A DNA stretch of 54,347 nucleotides. Origin: Planococcus salinus. GTDB taxonomy: Bacteria; Bacillota; Bacilli; Bacillales_A; Planococcaceae. The number at the start of each line of letters is the position of its first letter. The stretch's first letter is position 1. Position numbers and translations under genes: made by a program. Shown here piece after piece: positions 44,071-52,850 of this stretch. Below the pieces are notes generated by a model that saw only the letters and a program-made list of their open reading frames with translations, was not told the origin of the DNA and did no database searches. The stretch is from positions 1-54,347 of the forward strand of contig NZ_RIAX01000015.1 of NCBI RefSeq assembly GCF_003719725.1, in the 5' to 3' direction.

Positions 44071-45495
44071 TTATAATTTGATTGAGACATATTTTGTTTC
44101 AAGGAATGCCTCCAAACCTTCCTGCCCGCCTTCACGACCGATGCCGCTTTCTTTCATGCCGCCAAACGGCGCCTGTGCAGAAGAAGGGGCACCATCGTTC
44201 CAGCCCACAATTCCATACTCCAGGTTTTCGGACAGATAAGTGCCGCGTGACATGCTTTCTGTAAAGAAATATGCAGCAAGGCCGAATCTCGTGTCGTTTG
44301 CCAGCTTCACAGCCTCTTCGTCAGTTTCGAAAGACATGATCGGTGCTACAGGACCAAAAGTCTCTTCGTGCATCACCAGCATATCAGAGCTTGCATTCAC
44401 GAGTACCGTCGGGTTATAGAAGTAGGAGTTGTTTTCTGTTCTGCCGTCTCCGCCCACTAACACCTTTGCTCCTTTTTCCACTGCATCTTTGACGTGGCGA
44501 TCAGATTTTTCATAGCCGTCTTTATCAATCAGTGGACCGATCTGAACACCTTCATCCAAACCATTGCCGACTTTCAATTTGGAAGCGGCTTCCTGCAGTC
44601 TTTGGGAAAATTCTTCTACGATGCTTTGCTGTACATAAATCCTGTTCCCACAGACACATGTTTGGCCGGCATTGCGGAATTTGGAAGCCATAGCTCCTTC
44701 GACAGCCAAATCCAGGTCCGCATCATCCAAAACGATGATTGGAGCATGCCCTCCCAATTCGAGTGACAGGTTCTGCATCGTCTCTGCGCTTTGTTTCATC
44801 AGTTCTTTTCCGACTTCTGTAGAGCCGGTGAACGTCAATTTTCGCACATCTGGGTGGCTGGTGAAAACCTTTCCTATTTTGGAGGCGCTGCCGGATACGA
44901 GATTAATGACGCCTTTCGGAAAACCAGCTTCCACTGCCAATTCATACATGCGAACTGCAGTCAGCGGTGTCAATTTTGCAGGTTTTGCGACAAATGTGCA
45001 TCCAGCCGCAAGCGCCGGCGCCATTTTGCGCGCCATCATAGCGGCAGGGAAATTCCAAGGTGTAATGGAAGCTACAACTCCCACCGGTTGTTTGTTGACC
45101 TGAATCCGCTTGCCGGGTTTGCTTGCCGGAATTGTCCGTCCGTAAACCCGTTTGCCTTCCTCCGCAAACCACGAAATGAAAGAAGCTGAATATTCAACTT
45201 CACCAATGGCTTCTGCCAATGGTTTCCCCATTTCCATAGTCAGGATCTTTCCGACATCTTCTTTATTCTCGAGCAATAGGTCATGCCATTTCATCAATAA
45301 TTCTGCCCGTTCGTAAACGGTCGTTTTCGACCATGAAGGGAAAGCGGCGGCTGCAGCTTCCACTGCTTTTGTCGCTTCTTCTTCTCCGCCATTTGGAACT
45401 GTTCCAACCTGTTCCCCGGTTGCTGGATTCATGACCTCGATTACACCATTCCCCGACGTGTTCCACTCTCCATTGATATAATGTCTTCCTTCCAT
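44071..45495 (-). CDS. gabD: Succinate-semialdehyde dehydrogenase (GabD type)
   Basis: Oxidises an aldehyde to the acid with NAD(P). 474 residues of the ALDH superfamily. Seen are the NAD site [13 protein letters not shown], the general base in [10 protein letters not shown], and the catalytic Cys in [16 protein letters not shown]. The [17 protein letters not shown] and [13 protein letters not shown] segments are like those of GabD. There is no GabT neighbour, so a role in general aldehyde clearance is also possible. AGGGGAGG precedes the ATG. Confidence 0.88.
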   Translation of the reverse strand: MEGRHYINGEWNTSGNGVIEVMNPATGEQVGTVPNGGEEEATKAVEAAAAAFPSWSKTTVYERAELLMKWHDLLLENKEDVGKILTMEMGKPLAEAIGEVEYSASFISWFAEEGKRVYGRTIPASKPGKRIQVNKQPVGVVASITPWNFPAAMMARKMAPALAAGCTFVAKPAKLTPLTAVRMYELAVEAGFPKGVINLVSGSASKIGKVFTSHPDVRKLTFTGSTEVGKELMKQSAETMQNLSLELGGHAPIIVLDDADLDLAVEGAMASKFRNAGQTCVCGNRIYVQQSIVEEFSQRLQEAASKLKVGNGLDEGVQIGPLIDKDGYEKSDRHVKDAVEKGAKVLVGGDGRTENNSYFYNPTVLVNASSDMLVMHEETFGPVAPIMSFETDEEAVKLANDTRFGLAAYFFTESMSRGTYLSENLEYGIVGWNDGAPSSAQAPFGGMKESGIGREGGQEGLEAFLETKYVSIKL

Positions 45496-45727
45496 GCTCT
45501 AATTTCCTCCCCTTGTGTTTACTGGGCTTTTAGAAACCCGATAACTCTATTGTAGAATATTCGGACAACTAAGTCGAATTTTGAAGAAGTTTTATATGAA
45601 TTATTCTGCACTTTCTAAGTAGTTATTTTATTCTATATCTTACAAAACCGGATTTGTGCTACTATGGCTAAGTACTTTAGCAATTGAACGCGTTAAAGTG
45701 GAAAAAGACGAAGAAAGAGGAGATTTT

Positions 45728-46915
45728 ATGGCGCAAATGCTCGCACTGGCAATTATCGTTTTCATTCTTTTTATCGGCGAAATTGTATCAATCCGCACGA
45801 GAGCCTGGATTCCATCCATTTTTATCAGCGGAATCCTTTTTTTACTTGGGTATTGGACTTTCTTTCCCTCAGAGATTGTGGCTATAGCCGGAGTGCCTCC
45901 TGTTGTGGCAACTTTACTTATTTATTTATTGATCACGAATATGGGAACGTTGCTGTCGCTGCAGGAATTGAAACAGCAATGGAAAACTGTTTTAATAGCT
46001 TTAGCAGGTATTTTGGGAATCGTAGTAATTTTACTGGGAATCGGTACTTTGCTATTTGGGTTTGAAACAGTCATTGTAGCCATTCCACCATTAGTGGGAG
46101 GCATTGTCTCCGCTCTTATTATGTCCGAAGGCGCAGAGGCGGCAGGGCTGACTACTTTGTCTGTGTTTGCAATCGTCATTTATGTGGTGCAGGGATTTGC
46201 CGGCTACCCTTTGACATCCATCATGCTGAAGAGGGAAGGAAAAGCCCTTTTGCGCAAATACAGGAATAATGAACTGACGGAAAAGACCGTTTTGGAATTG
46301 GAGAATTCTGAAGAAAAAGAAGAATTGAAAATGTTCTCTAAGCTTCCCGATTATTACAATACGGAGTTCTTTAAATTTTTCCGGCTGGCATTTGTCGGTT
46401 ACTTGGCCTACCTGGTCTCAACGTTGGCGGCCCCGGTTGTAGAAATAAGCCCTTTTGTACTGTGTCTGCTGTTCGGAGTCGTCGCACGCAGCATTGGCTT
46501 CCTTGAAAGGCATCCATTGAAAAAAGCGAACGGTTTCGGTTTTGCCATCATGGCTTTACTGCTTTACATATTCGACGGCTTGAAAAATGCCACCCCGTCA
46601 ATGATGCTTGAAATTCTATATCCGTTGTTCGGCTGTATCATTATCGGCTTGGTGGGGATGTATTTGTTCTCTTTCGTTGCGGGGAAAATTCTCAAAGTCA
46701 GCAAGGAAATGGCCTTTGCCGTCTCTTTGACTGCTTTGTATGGATTTCCGGCTGATTACATCATTACAGTGGAAGTGATTAATGCATTGACGGATGACCC
46801 TAAAGAACGCCAGGTGCTGACCAGCCATATGCTGCCGCCGATGCTGGTGGCAGGATTCGTGACAGTGACCATCGTCTCCGTAATCCTGGCCGGTATTTTT
46901 GTGGGCTTCCTTTAA
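45728..46915 (+). CDS. Polytopic membrane carrier of unknown type
   Basis: 395 residues, about eleven membrane segments in two halves joined by a charged loop (about residues 175-220, NNELTEKTVLELENSEEKEEL). It has the general look of sodium:glutamate (ESS/GltS-like) carriers, with glycine-rich turns such as VGGIVSALIMSEGAEAAGL, but I cannot place it confidently. GAAAGAGGAG is spaced correctly from the ATG at 45728; the longer frame from 45656 has no ribosome site. It lies before two amidohydrolases and probably imports their substrate. Confidence 0.7.
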   Translation: MAQMLALAIIVFILFIGEIVSIRTRAWIPSIFISGILFLLGYWTFFPSEIVAIAGVPPVVATLLIYLLITNMGTLLSLQELKQQWKTVLIALAGILGIVVILLGIGTLLFGFETVIVAIPPLVGGIVSALIMSEGAEAAGLTTLSVFAIVIYVVQGFAGYPLTSIMLKREGKALLRKYRNNELTEKTVLELENSEEKEELKMFSKLPDYYNTEFFKFFRLAFVGYLAYLVSTLAAPVVEISPFVLCLLFGVVARSIGFLERHPLKKANGFGFAIMALLLYIFDGLKNATPSMMLEILYPLFGCIIIGLVGMYLFSFVAGKILKVSKEMAFAVSLTALYGFPADYIITVEVINALTDDPKERQVLTSHMLPPMLVAGFVTVTIVSVILAGIFVGFL

Positions 46916-47033
46916 TACCAATGAAGCACAAAAAATATGTAAGTTGAAGAAAAGAAAGCGAATTGCTTATGCTGATTCAGGCAAGGCATTTTCTTTCTGT
47001 TCATTTTACGTAAATAGCAAAGGGGGATTTTCT

Positions 47034-48218
47034 GTGATAAACGAAAAAATCAAACAAGCCATTAAAGACAATAGTGATGAAATGATTCAAATCCGCAGAA
47101 AGCTGCATAGTGAACCTGAATTGTCCTGGGAAGAACACAACACAACCCAATATGTAGTTGAATACTTGACCAACTTAGGCATCGAATGCCGCAAGACCGA
47201 TCCCACCGGTGTCATCGGGGAGTTGAAAGGCGGAAAAGCCGGGAAAGCCGGGAAGACGGTAGCGCTGCGGGCAGACATGGATGCATTGTCAGTCGAAGAG
47301 TTGAACAATGATTTGGTATATGCCTCAAAAGAGAAGGGCAAAATGCATGCCTGCGGACATGATGCACATACAGCCATGCTGCTGGCGGCTGCGAAGTCTT
47401 TGGTCAACATCAAGGATGAACTGCCGGGTACAGTCCGGTTCATCTTCCAACCTGCAGAAGAAGTGGCTACCGGCGCAAAAGCGATGGTTGAACAAGGAGC
47501 GGTCGAGGGAGTCGACAATGCGTTCGGCATTCATATTTGGTCCCAGATTCCGACTCACAGTGTGGCGTGCAATGCGGGACCATCTTTTGCCTCAGCTGAT
47601 ATATTCAAGATTCATTTTAAAGGACAGGGTGGCCACGGCGCGATACCACAGGATTGCATCGATGCTTCTGTTATCGCATCTTCCTTCGTGATGAATGTGC
47701 AGTCTGTCGTTTCACGCACTGTTGATCCGCAGCACGCAGCAGTGGTGACGGTGGGGAAAATGACAGTGGGGACGCGCTTTAATGTAATTGCAGAGAATGC
47801 TGAAATCGAAGGGACAGTCCGTTGCTTTGATCCAGCCACGCGTGACCATATTGAAAAGCAGCTTCAGATTTATGCAGAAAATACAGCGGCTGTTTACGGC
47901 GGAACGGCAACAGTTGAGTATATCCGCGGAACTCAGGCAGTGATCAATGAAAAAGAAAGCGCCGAGCTGGTGCAATACGTCGCTGCAGAAGCTTTTGGCA
48001 AAGATGTGCTCTACGATGAAAAGCCGACAATGGGCGGAGAAGATTTTTCATTTTATTTGGATGAAGTTCCTGGTTGTTTTGCACTGGTCGGAAGCGGCAA
48101 TACCGAAAAAGACACGTACTGGGCACATCACCATGGCAAATTCAATGTTGACGAAGAGGCGATGGAGACTGGAGCGGAACTTTATGCACAGTATGCCTGG
48201 GCTTATTTAAATCAATAA
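47034..48218 (+). CDS. M20D family amidohydrolase (N-acyl amino acid/hippurate hydrolase type)
   Basis: 394 residues. Metal-binding residues in ALRADMDALSVEE, HACGHDAHTAMLL (Cys and His) and QPAEEVATGAKAM (Glu pair); the dimerisation domain occupies about 185-300. M20D enzymes cut N-acyl amino acids, hippurate or IAA conjugates. The start is GTG 47034 with AAAGGGGG seven bases upstream. It lies 118 bases after the carrier gene and 27 before the carbamoylase-like gene. Confidence 0.92.
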   Translation: MINEKIKQAIKDNSDEMIQIRRKLHSEPELSWEEHNTTQYVVEYLTNLGIECRKTDPTGVIGELKGGKAGKAGKTVALRADMDALSVEELNNDLVYASKEKGKMHACGHDAHTAMLLAAAKSLVNIKDELPGTVRFIFQPAEEVATGAKAMVEQGAVEGVDNAFGIHIWSQIPTHSVACNAGPSFASADIFKIHFKGQGGHGAIPQDCIDASVIASSFVMNVQSVVSRTVDPQHAAVVTVGKMTVGTRFNVIAENAEIEGTVRCFDPATRDHIEKQLQIYAENTAAVYGGTATVEYIRGTQAVINEKESAELVQYVAAEAFGKDVLYDEKPTMGGEDFSFYLDEVPGCFALVGSGNTEKDTYWAHHHGKFNVDEEAMETGAELYAQYAWAYLNQ

Positions 48219-48245
48219 ACCGATAACTGGAAAGGATGACTAGAC

Positions 48246-49544
48246 ATGACTAAGGAAAATCCCGTATTCGAAAATTTAATGAAGGACTTTAACAGTGAAC
48301 TTAGCCATTCCGGTGTAAATGGTGAACGGGTAGCGCAAAGACTTTATGAGCTTTCCGAAATAGGATATACGCAAATCGGCGGTGTGACACGTCCCGGTTT
48401 ATCAGATGAAGAAAAAAGCGCAAAAAAACTGGTAAAAAACTGGATGGTGGAAGCCGGTTTGAAAGTGTCGGAAGATGGAGCCGGAAATGTGGTCGGCCGT
48501 TTGGAAGGACGAGACCATACAGCAAAAGCGATCGCTTCAGGTTCTCATGTCGACAGTGTGCCGAACGGAGGAAACTTTGACGGTCCTTTGGGTGTGTTGT
48601 CTGCGTTAGAAGTCGTGGAGGCGTGGAAAGAGACGGGCTATACGCCTGACAAACCGTATGAAGTGGTTATTTTCACCGATGAGGAAGGCTCCAGGTTCAA
48701 CAGTGGATTGACGGGCAGCCGTGCCATGACTGGCGATATTACCCAACAGGAAATCGATCAGCTGCGCGATTACAACGACGAAACTCTGGAACAGGTCCTG
48801 GAGCATTATGGTAGTTCTTTGCAACAGTTTCGAGAAGCTAAACGTGATCTCAGCGAGTTGGAACTTTTCGTAGAAGTACATATCGAACAAGGGAAGAAGC
48901 TTGAAGAAACCGGACAGCCGGTTGGAATTGTCAGCGGCATTGCAGGGCCGGCCTGGACAGAACTTGAATTTATAGGGGAAGCGGGGCATGCAGGCAATAC
49001 ACCGATGATCGGCAGGAAAGACCCGTTAGTGGCAGCATCGGAATTCATCGCAAAAATAGCCGAATTCCCCGGACAAGTAAGTGACACAGCGGTGGCTACC
49101 GTTGGGAAAGTGGAAGTCTCACCAAATGGCATTAACGTAATACCTGGAAAAGTTACACTGCATGCGGATATCCGTGATATCCAGGAAGACACGCGGAACG
49201 AATTGCTGGATCGGATAATAGATGAAGCCAAAACAATTGCAGAGGCAAGGGGGATTCAGTTAAACGTTCAGCAGAACACCAAAATTCTTCCAGTGCCGAT
49301 TGCACAGGAACTGCAGTCCGAACTGGCAGAGTCTCTTGTCAAATACTCAATCACTCCCACCTATATACCGAGTGGAGCTGGCCATGATGCAATGATTCTT
49401 GGACGGCATCTGCCTGTGGCCATGCTGTTTGTAAGAAGCAAAGAAGGAATCAGTCACAATCCAAAAGAATGGTCTTCCTTGAACGATTGTGTTTCTGGAA
49501 TCCATGTATTAAAAGACTTTATTGAAACCAGAATGAAAAGGTAA
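48246..49544 (+). CDS. Zn-dependent carbamoylase/hydantoinase family amidase
   Basis: 432 residues of the M20 beta-ureidopropionase / N-carbamoyl-L-amino acid hydrolase / allantoate amidohydrolase group. Metal motifs are GSHVDSVPNGGNFDG, TDEEGSRFNSGLTGSRAM and EVHIEQGKKLEETG; the dimerisation domain has EAGHAGNTPMIGRKDPL. It would free an amino acid from an N-carbamoyl derivative. No hydantoinase or allantoinase gene is near. GGAAAGGA site before the ATG. Same operon as the amidohydrolase. Confidence 0.92.
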   Translation: MTKENPVFENLMKDFNSELSHSGVNGERVAQRLYELSEIGYTQIGGVTRPGLSDEEKSAKKLVKNWMVEAGLKVSEDGAGNVVGRLEGRDHTAKAIASGSHVDSVPNGGNFDGPLGVLSALEVVEAWKETGYTPDKPYEVVIFTDEEGSRFNSGLTGSRAMTGDITQQEIDQLRDYNDETLEQVLEHYGSSLQQFREAKRDLSELELFVEVHIEQGKKLEETGQPVGIVSGIAGPAWTELEFIGEAGHAGNTPMIGRKDPLVAASEFIAKIAEFPGQVSDTAVATVGKVEVSPNGINVIPGKVTLHADIRDIQEDTRNELLDRIIDEAKTIAEARGIQLNVQQNTKILPVPIAQELQSELAESLVKYSITPTYIPSGAGHDAMILGRHLPVAMLFVRSKEGISHNPKEWSSLNDCVSGIHVLKDFIETRMKR

Positions 49545-49546
49545 AT

Positions 49547-49584
49547 AAAATCCGGCTGTTCAGTTACTGAACAGCCGGATTTTT
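49547..49584 (+). terminator. Rho-independent terminator
   Basis: AAAATCCGGCTGTTCA, five-base loop, TGAACAGCCGGATTTTT. A 16-bp perfect stem ending the amidohydrolase operon. Confidence 0.94.
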
Positions 49585-49774
49585 ACATGCCAGAACTTTT
49601 TTGAAAAGTTTCGGTCTGAGTAATTGAGCAATCCTGCATAATATATGAAATTAATAAAAAATATTAGAAAAAATTAACTAATTTTCGTTATGATGACTAA
49701 TTTATTAAATCGAGGGTATATAGGCAGTAGAATCGAAAATTATTACTTTCAAAAATAAAAAAGGAGGATGAAGC

Positions 49775-50074
49775 ATGGTACGGTTACGAAATGAAGACGT
49801 ATCTGAAAGACAGCATTTCACCGAAAATAAATTACTGGATACCAGCCGGGAATGTTTTGCAGAAGAGCCGGATCGCATCATGGATGCAGGGGACAGGTTT
49901 ATGAAGTACTTCTTGAGAAATGCTTCTCCTGAAGGAGTGCTTTTTAAAACCATTAAAGAAATTACAAGCGAGATGAATATACCGCACCAAACTTTGTCAA
50001 AAGTATTGAAGCGATTGGAAGAAGAAGAAATCATCTACCGTCGAAACGGGATTATCGGATTATGGAGAAAATGA
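49775..50074 (+). CDS. Small winged-helix protein (RepL-like)
   Basis: 99 residues. The C-terminal half looks like a winged helix-turn-helix (LFKTIKEITSEMNIPHQTLSKVLKRLEEEEIIYRRNG), resembling the DNA-binding part of RepL-type plasmid replication proteins and MarR-like small regulators. The N-terminal part is charged and unassigned. AAAGGAGG precedes the ATG. It is followed by its own terminator. The stretch is AT-richer than the flanks, so acquisition is possible but not shown. Confidence 0.7.
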   Translation: MVRLRNEDVSERQHFTENKLLDTSRECFAEEPDRIMDAGDRFMKYFLRNASPEGVLFKTIKEITSEMNIPHQTLSKVLKRLEEEEIIYRRNGIIGLWRK

Positions 50075-50115
50075 AAAGAGTTTCGCTCTGTTAAGGAGCG
50101 GAACTCTTTTTTTGT
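50074..50115 (+). terminator. Rho-independent terminator
   Basis: AAAAGAGTTTCGCTC with GAGCGGAACTCTTTTTTT. It starts at the stop codon of the small winged-helix gene. Confidence 0.85.
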
Positions 50116-50685
50116 ATCTTGTGATGGATGAGAAAATAAAAAGCTATTATTTTTTATAAGTTTCTATTAAGGTAGAGCCTTTTATTTATCGCTTCCCTTA
50201 CTATATAAAAAAATAGGTATTTAAAACTAAAAAACGGCTGAAAGCTATAAAAATATCCGTTTATAATGACGATTTACTTATCGGAATTTAAAAAATATTT
50301 AATTAATTTCGAAAAAGTGTAGAAGATGTAAAAAATATATGATATAAAGGAACTATAATTATCTGAATTTTTTAAAAACACATAAAAATAAAATAACAGG
50401 TATAAGGAGGCATGTCCATTGAAGCAGACTTTCCTTTGTTAGTTCACAACCAAATAATTTTCACCCGCTGTCCTCACATCATCAAAGTTTCGAAACAGTT
50501 TATATAGAAAAGGCAATAAGTTTAAATCCGTTTGAGAAAGACCGCGGAGTGCACTAAACCTTGAGAGCAAGGTTGGGAATGAGCGGTTATATTCGTTTTC
50601 CTGGGCTTTATACATCAACGAATTTCAGGAAGCGATATTGTTCACAGCGTTAAAATCATCGGGCAATAATAGGGGGGTGAGAATT
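50116..50685. other. AT-rich intergenic region
   Basis: 570 bases without a convincing gene. It holds very AT-rich DNA (about 50130-50400), a ribosome site (TAAGGAGG, 50403-50410) followed by a seven-codon reading frame from TTG 50419 (MKQTFLC, stop at 50442), and a structured stretch at 50536-50592. Confidence 0.55.
50536..50592 (+). ncRNA. Candidate structured leader RNA
   Basis: ACCGC and GCGGT form an outer stem around AACCTTG-agag-CAAGGTT, leaving two purine-rich internal-loop strands (GGAGTGCACTA and GGGAATGA). It is 95-150 bases upstream of the FemAB/GNAT-like gene. I do not recognise a known riboswitch in it. Confidence 0.4.
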
Positions 50686-51705
50686 ATGCATGAACTTGTG
50701 CCTGTACACGATCATACAAAATGGAAAAAGATAGTAGAGTCCTTTGAAGATGCAGACATTTACTATAACAGGCAGTATTTTTTAAGTGCAGTAAAGCTGG
50801 ATCCAGGAGAGCCTTTTTTGTTTTATTACCGGGATGACCATGGAGAAGTCGCTTATCCTTTCATCAAACGGAAAATCATGAAAGGATCGATGGACTTTTA
50901 TGACATCACCACACCATTCGGCTATGGAGGGCCGATTTTAAATATAGTCGATAGCACAAGAAAGCTGGTTCAGCACTTCAGAGAAGAGTTTTCCGAGTTT
51001 TGCTCAAGAGAAAATATCATAGCTGAATTCATCCGATTTCATCCTTGGAAGAAAAATGCATTGTTATTTGAAGATCATCTGACTGTCCTGCCCTTATACG
51101 ATACATTTTCCATTGATCTTAATCAGCTTTCAGCACCTCGGGTTCCATTGGAGGAAGACAACGGCGGTGCTTTACAAACTACAGGGAGTCAGGAACCGAC
51201 TGTGAAAAAACTGGGAACTGTGCGCCATATGTTTGAGTTTCTGGTGTTATATTATTCGGCTGTTCGTAGAAGAGACGAAGCGGATAGCTATTATTTTTTC
51301 ACCGATGATTATTTCGAAGCGCTGGTCAGTTCACTGGGCCCAAACCTGCATTTGTTTGGAGCCTATTATGAAAATAAGTTAGTGACAGCTTGTTACGTGT
51401 TAACCACAGAAGATACCATTTATCACCATCTGGAAGGAAGTCTTGATGAACCGGGAATCCAGGAAGCCATGAAGGCTCTGCTGCTGAAAATCGCGGAATG
51501 GGGAAAGGAAAATTATTATACATCGTTTCTCCTCGGAGGCGATTACAAAGGGGAGTCTGAAACTGCAGACAAGACCAGACAAGAAATAAGCAACCGTGAC
51601 CCGGAACTTTTTTATGTCGGACATAAAATCCACAACGAAGCAATGTTTAAGGAACTCATCTCTGCAGAAGAAACAGACATTGTTAAACGGTATAGAAATG
51701 TTTAG
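50686..51705 (+). CDS. FemAB/GNAT-like acyltransferase
   Basis: 339 residues. The overall pattern fits the FemAB/BioF2-like acetyltransferase (Acetyltransf_6) group: YPFIKRKI and TTPFGYGGPIL in the N-terminal half, then LHLFGAYYENKLVTACYVL, the central GNAT strand pair, and YHHLEGSLDEPG. Such proteins attach amino acids or acyl groups to cell-wall or polysaccharide precursors. The ATG at 50686 follows GGGGGGTGAG. No partner genes are recognised nearby. Confidence 0.75.
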   Translation: MHELVPVHDHTKWKKIVESFEDADIYYNRQYFLSAVKLDPGEPFLFYYRDDHGEVAYPFIKRKIMKGSMDFYDITTPFGYGGPILNIVDSTRKLVQHFREEFSEFCSRENIIAEFIRFHPWKKNALLFEDHLTVLPLYDTFSIDLNQLSAPRVPLEEDNGGALQTTGSQEPTVKKLGTVRHMFEFLVLYYSAVRRRDEADSYYFFTDDYFEALVSSLGPNLHLFGAYYENKLVTACYVLTTEDTIYHHLEGSLDEPGIQEAMKALLLKIAEWGKENYYTSFLLGGDYKGESETADKTRQEISNRDPELFYVGHKIHNEAMFKELISAEETDIVKRYRNV

Positions 51706-51760
51706 GTAAAACAAGAAAACCTGAACGAACTATTAATCTTAATGCCTGGGGGGTAATACT

Positions 51761-52234
51761 ATGAGATACTGGCAGTATAAAGGGGTAGTGGAAAGAGAGT
51801 ATAAAAAGTCATTGAAGAAAGTTATGTACGAACTTTGTGTGGAAGAAGGATTGAACGCAGCAGAAGGTGCGAAAAGGCTTGGATTGGCAAAAGAAGTTTT
51901 TGTCTATTGGAGAAATCACTATCGGTTTGAAAAAAAACAGATTTTATTTGACGAAACAGTAAAGGATTTAAAGCATCTGCAAAGCAGATATGAGGATGAT
52001 GTGAAAAACGTGGACTTAAAGAGGCCTCTTTTGCATGAAAAAAAGCAATCGGTGGAAGGGTTGGAAGAATTGGTTGAACGAATGGTGGAGTATTATAAAG
52101 TTGTTCATCACAAAAGTGGAGGGCTTTCCACGGAAACAGCAAAACTCCCGCTTTATGAGTTCAGCTATGAAGTAGTGGGAGAATACCGCAATGGAAAATT
52201 ACTGGAGAAAGTAAAAGAGTTCAACGAAAGTTGA
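51761..52234 (+). CDS. Hypothetical protein with transposase-like helix-turn-helix
   Basis: 157 residues. Residues 25-50 (EEGLNAAEGAKRLGLAKEVFVYWRNHY) look like a transposase-type or Xre-like helix-turn-helix; a charged helical, probably coiled-coil middle follows, and the C-terminus is unassigned. CTGGGGGG before the ATG. No catalytic DDE domain is present, so it is not a transposase itself. It lies between the acyltransferase-like gene and the alkyltransferase-like gene. Confidence 0.6.
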   Translation: MRYWQYKGVVEREYKKSLKKVMYELCVEEGLNAAEGAKRLGLAKEVFVYWRNHYRFEKKQILFDETVKDLKHLQSRYEDDVKNVDLKRPLLHEKKQSVEGLEELVERMVEYYKVVHHKSGGLSTETAKLPLYEFSYEVVGEYRNGKLLEKVKEFNES

Positions 52235-52269
52235 ATGTGAAAGTAAAAATAAATAGGATGAGACTTGAA

Positions 52270-52578
52270 ATGCAGCCATTTACAGAAAAGACGATTCAAA
52301 TCATAAAAGAAATACCTCCGGGGAAAGTGATGAGTTACGGACAAATCGCTGTCCAGGCTGGAAGTCCACGAGGAGCCAGACAGGTGGCCAGAATTCTTCA
52401 CAGCTTAAGCGAAAAGCATGAGCTTCCCTGGCACCGCGTGGTGAATGCAGAAGGAAAAATTATGCTCAGGGATGAAGAGGCCAGACATGCGCAGACCGTC
52501 TTCCTTCAAACTGAAGGGGTGGAGGTTGACCAAAGCGGAAAAGTCGATTTAAAACGATTTAGGCACGATCCAAATTGA
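52270..52578 (+). CDS. Alkyltransferase-like (ATL) MGMT-family protein
   Basis: 102 residues, the size of the MGMT DNA-binding domain alone: IIKEIPPGKVMSYGQIA and SPRGARQVARIL (recognition helix with the Arg finger). The active-site Cys of O6-alkylguanine transferases (PCHRV) is replaced by Trp (LPWHRVV), as in ATL proteins, which bind alkylated bases and pass them to nucleotide excision repair. AGGATGAG precedes the ATG at 52270; earlier starts at 52231 or 52258 are possible. Confidence 0.9.
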   Translation: MQPFTEKTIQIIKEIPPGKVMSYGQIAVQAGSPRGARQVARILHSLSEKHELPWHRVVNAEGKIMLRDEEARHAQTVFLQTEGVEVDQSGKVDLKRFRHDPN

Positions 52579-52713
52579 TCTCTTCCTCCTTGGTTTTTAA
52601 ATTTCCGCTAAGACAAATTGCATAAGGAAAAGCATTTTTACATAAGTAAAATGTCGAATCGAATTTCTTTCCTGATTTTGAGGAAACTTATACAAATCAT
52701 ATGCAGGGGATGC

Positions 52714-52790
52714 GGTGTCTCATCGCTATGTCCGAACAGCGGTCACTTAGTCCACTGGCTAAGACACCTTGTAAAAAGGTGTTTTCTTTC
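52714..52790 (+). promoter_or_regulatory. Possible attenuator upstream of pgi
   Basis: ACACCTT (52764-52770) and AAGGTGT (52776-52782) followed by TTTCTTTC form a terminator-like hairpin. Its left arm can instead pair with GGTGTCT (52714-52720), and CTTAG/CTAAG (about 52746-52762) is a third overlapping pair. Mutually exclusive stems of this type suggest transcription attenuation, or the hairpin simply ends the previous unit. Confidence 0.45.
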
Positions 52791-52850
52791 TTCTAACATC
52801 AGGAAAAATGTTAAACTAAAAGCACTATAAAAAGGGCGGTGGTTGTCATA

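Noticed and set aside
50536..50592. T-box leader suggested by GACCGCGG
   Set aside because: There is no AGGGTGGNACCGCG motif, no specifier stem, and the downstream gene is not an amino acid or tRNA-synthetase gene.
51761..52234. Insertion-sequence transposase
   Set aside because: Only a helix-turn-helix-like segment is seen; no catalytic domain, terminal repeats or target duplication.
52700..52770. Fluoride-type riboswitch upstream of pgi
   Set aside because: GGGGATG and a late ACACCT are loosely reminiscent, but the conserved core and pseudoknot pairing do not line up and pgi is not a usual target.
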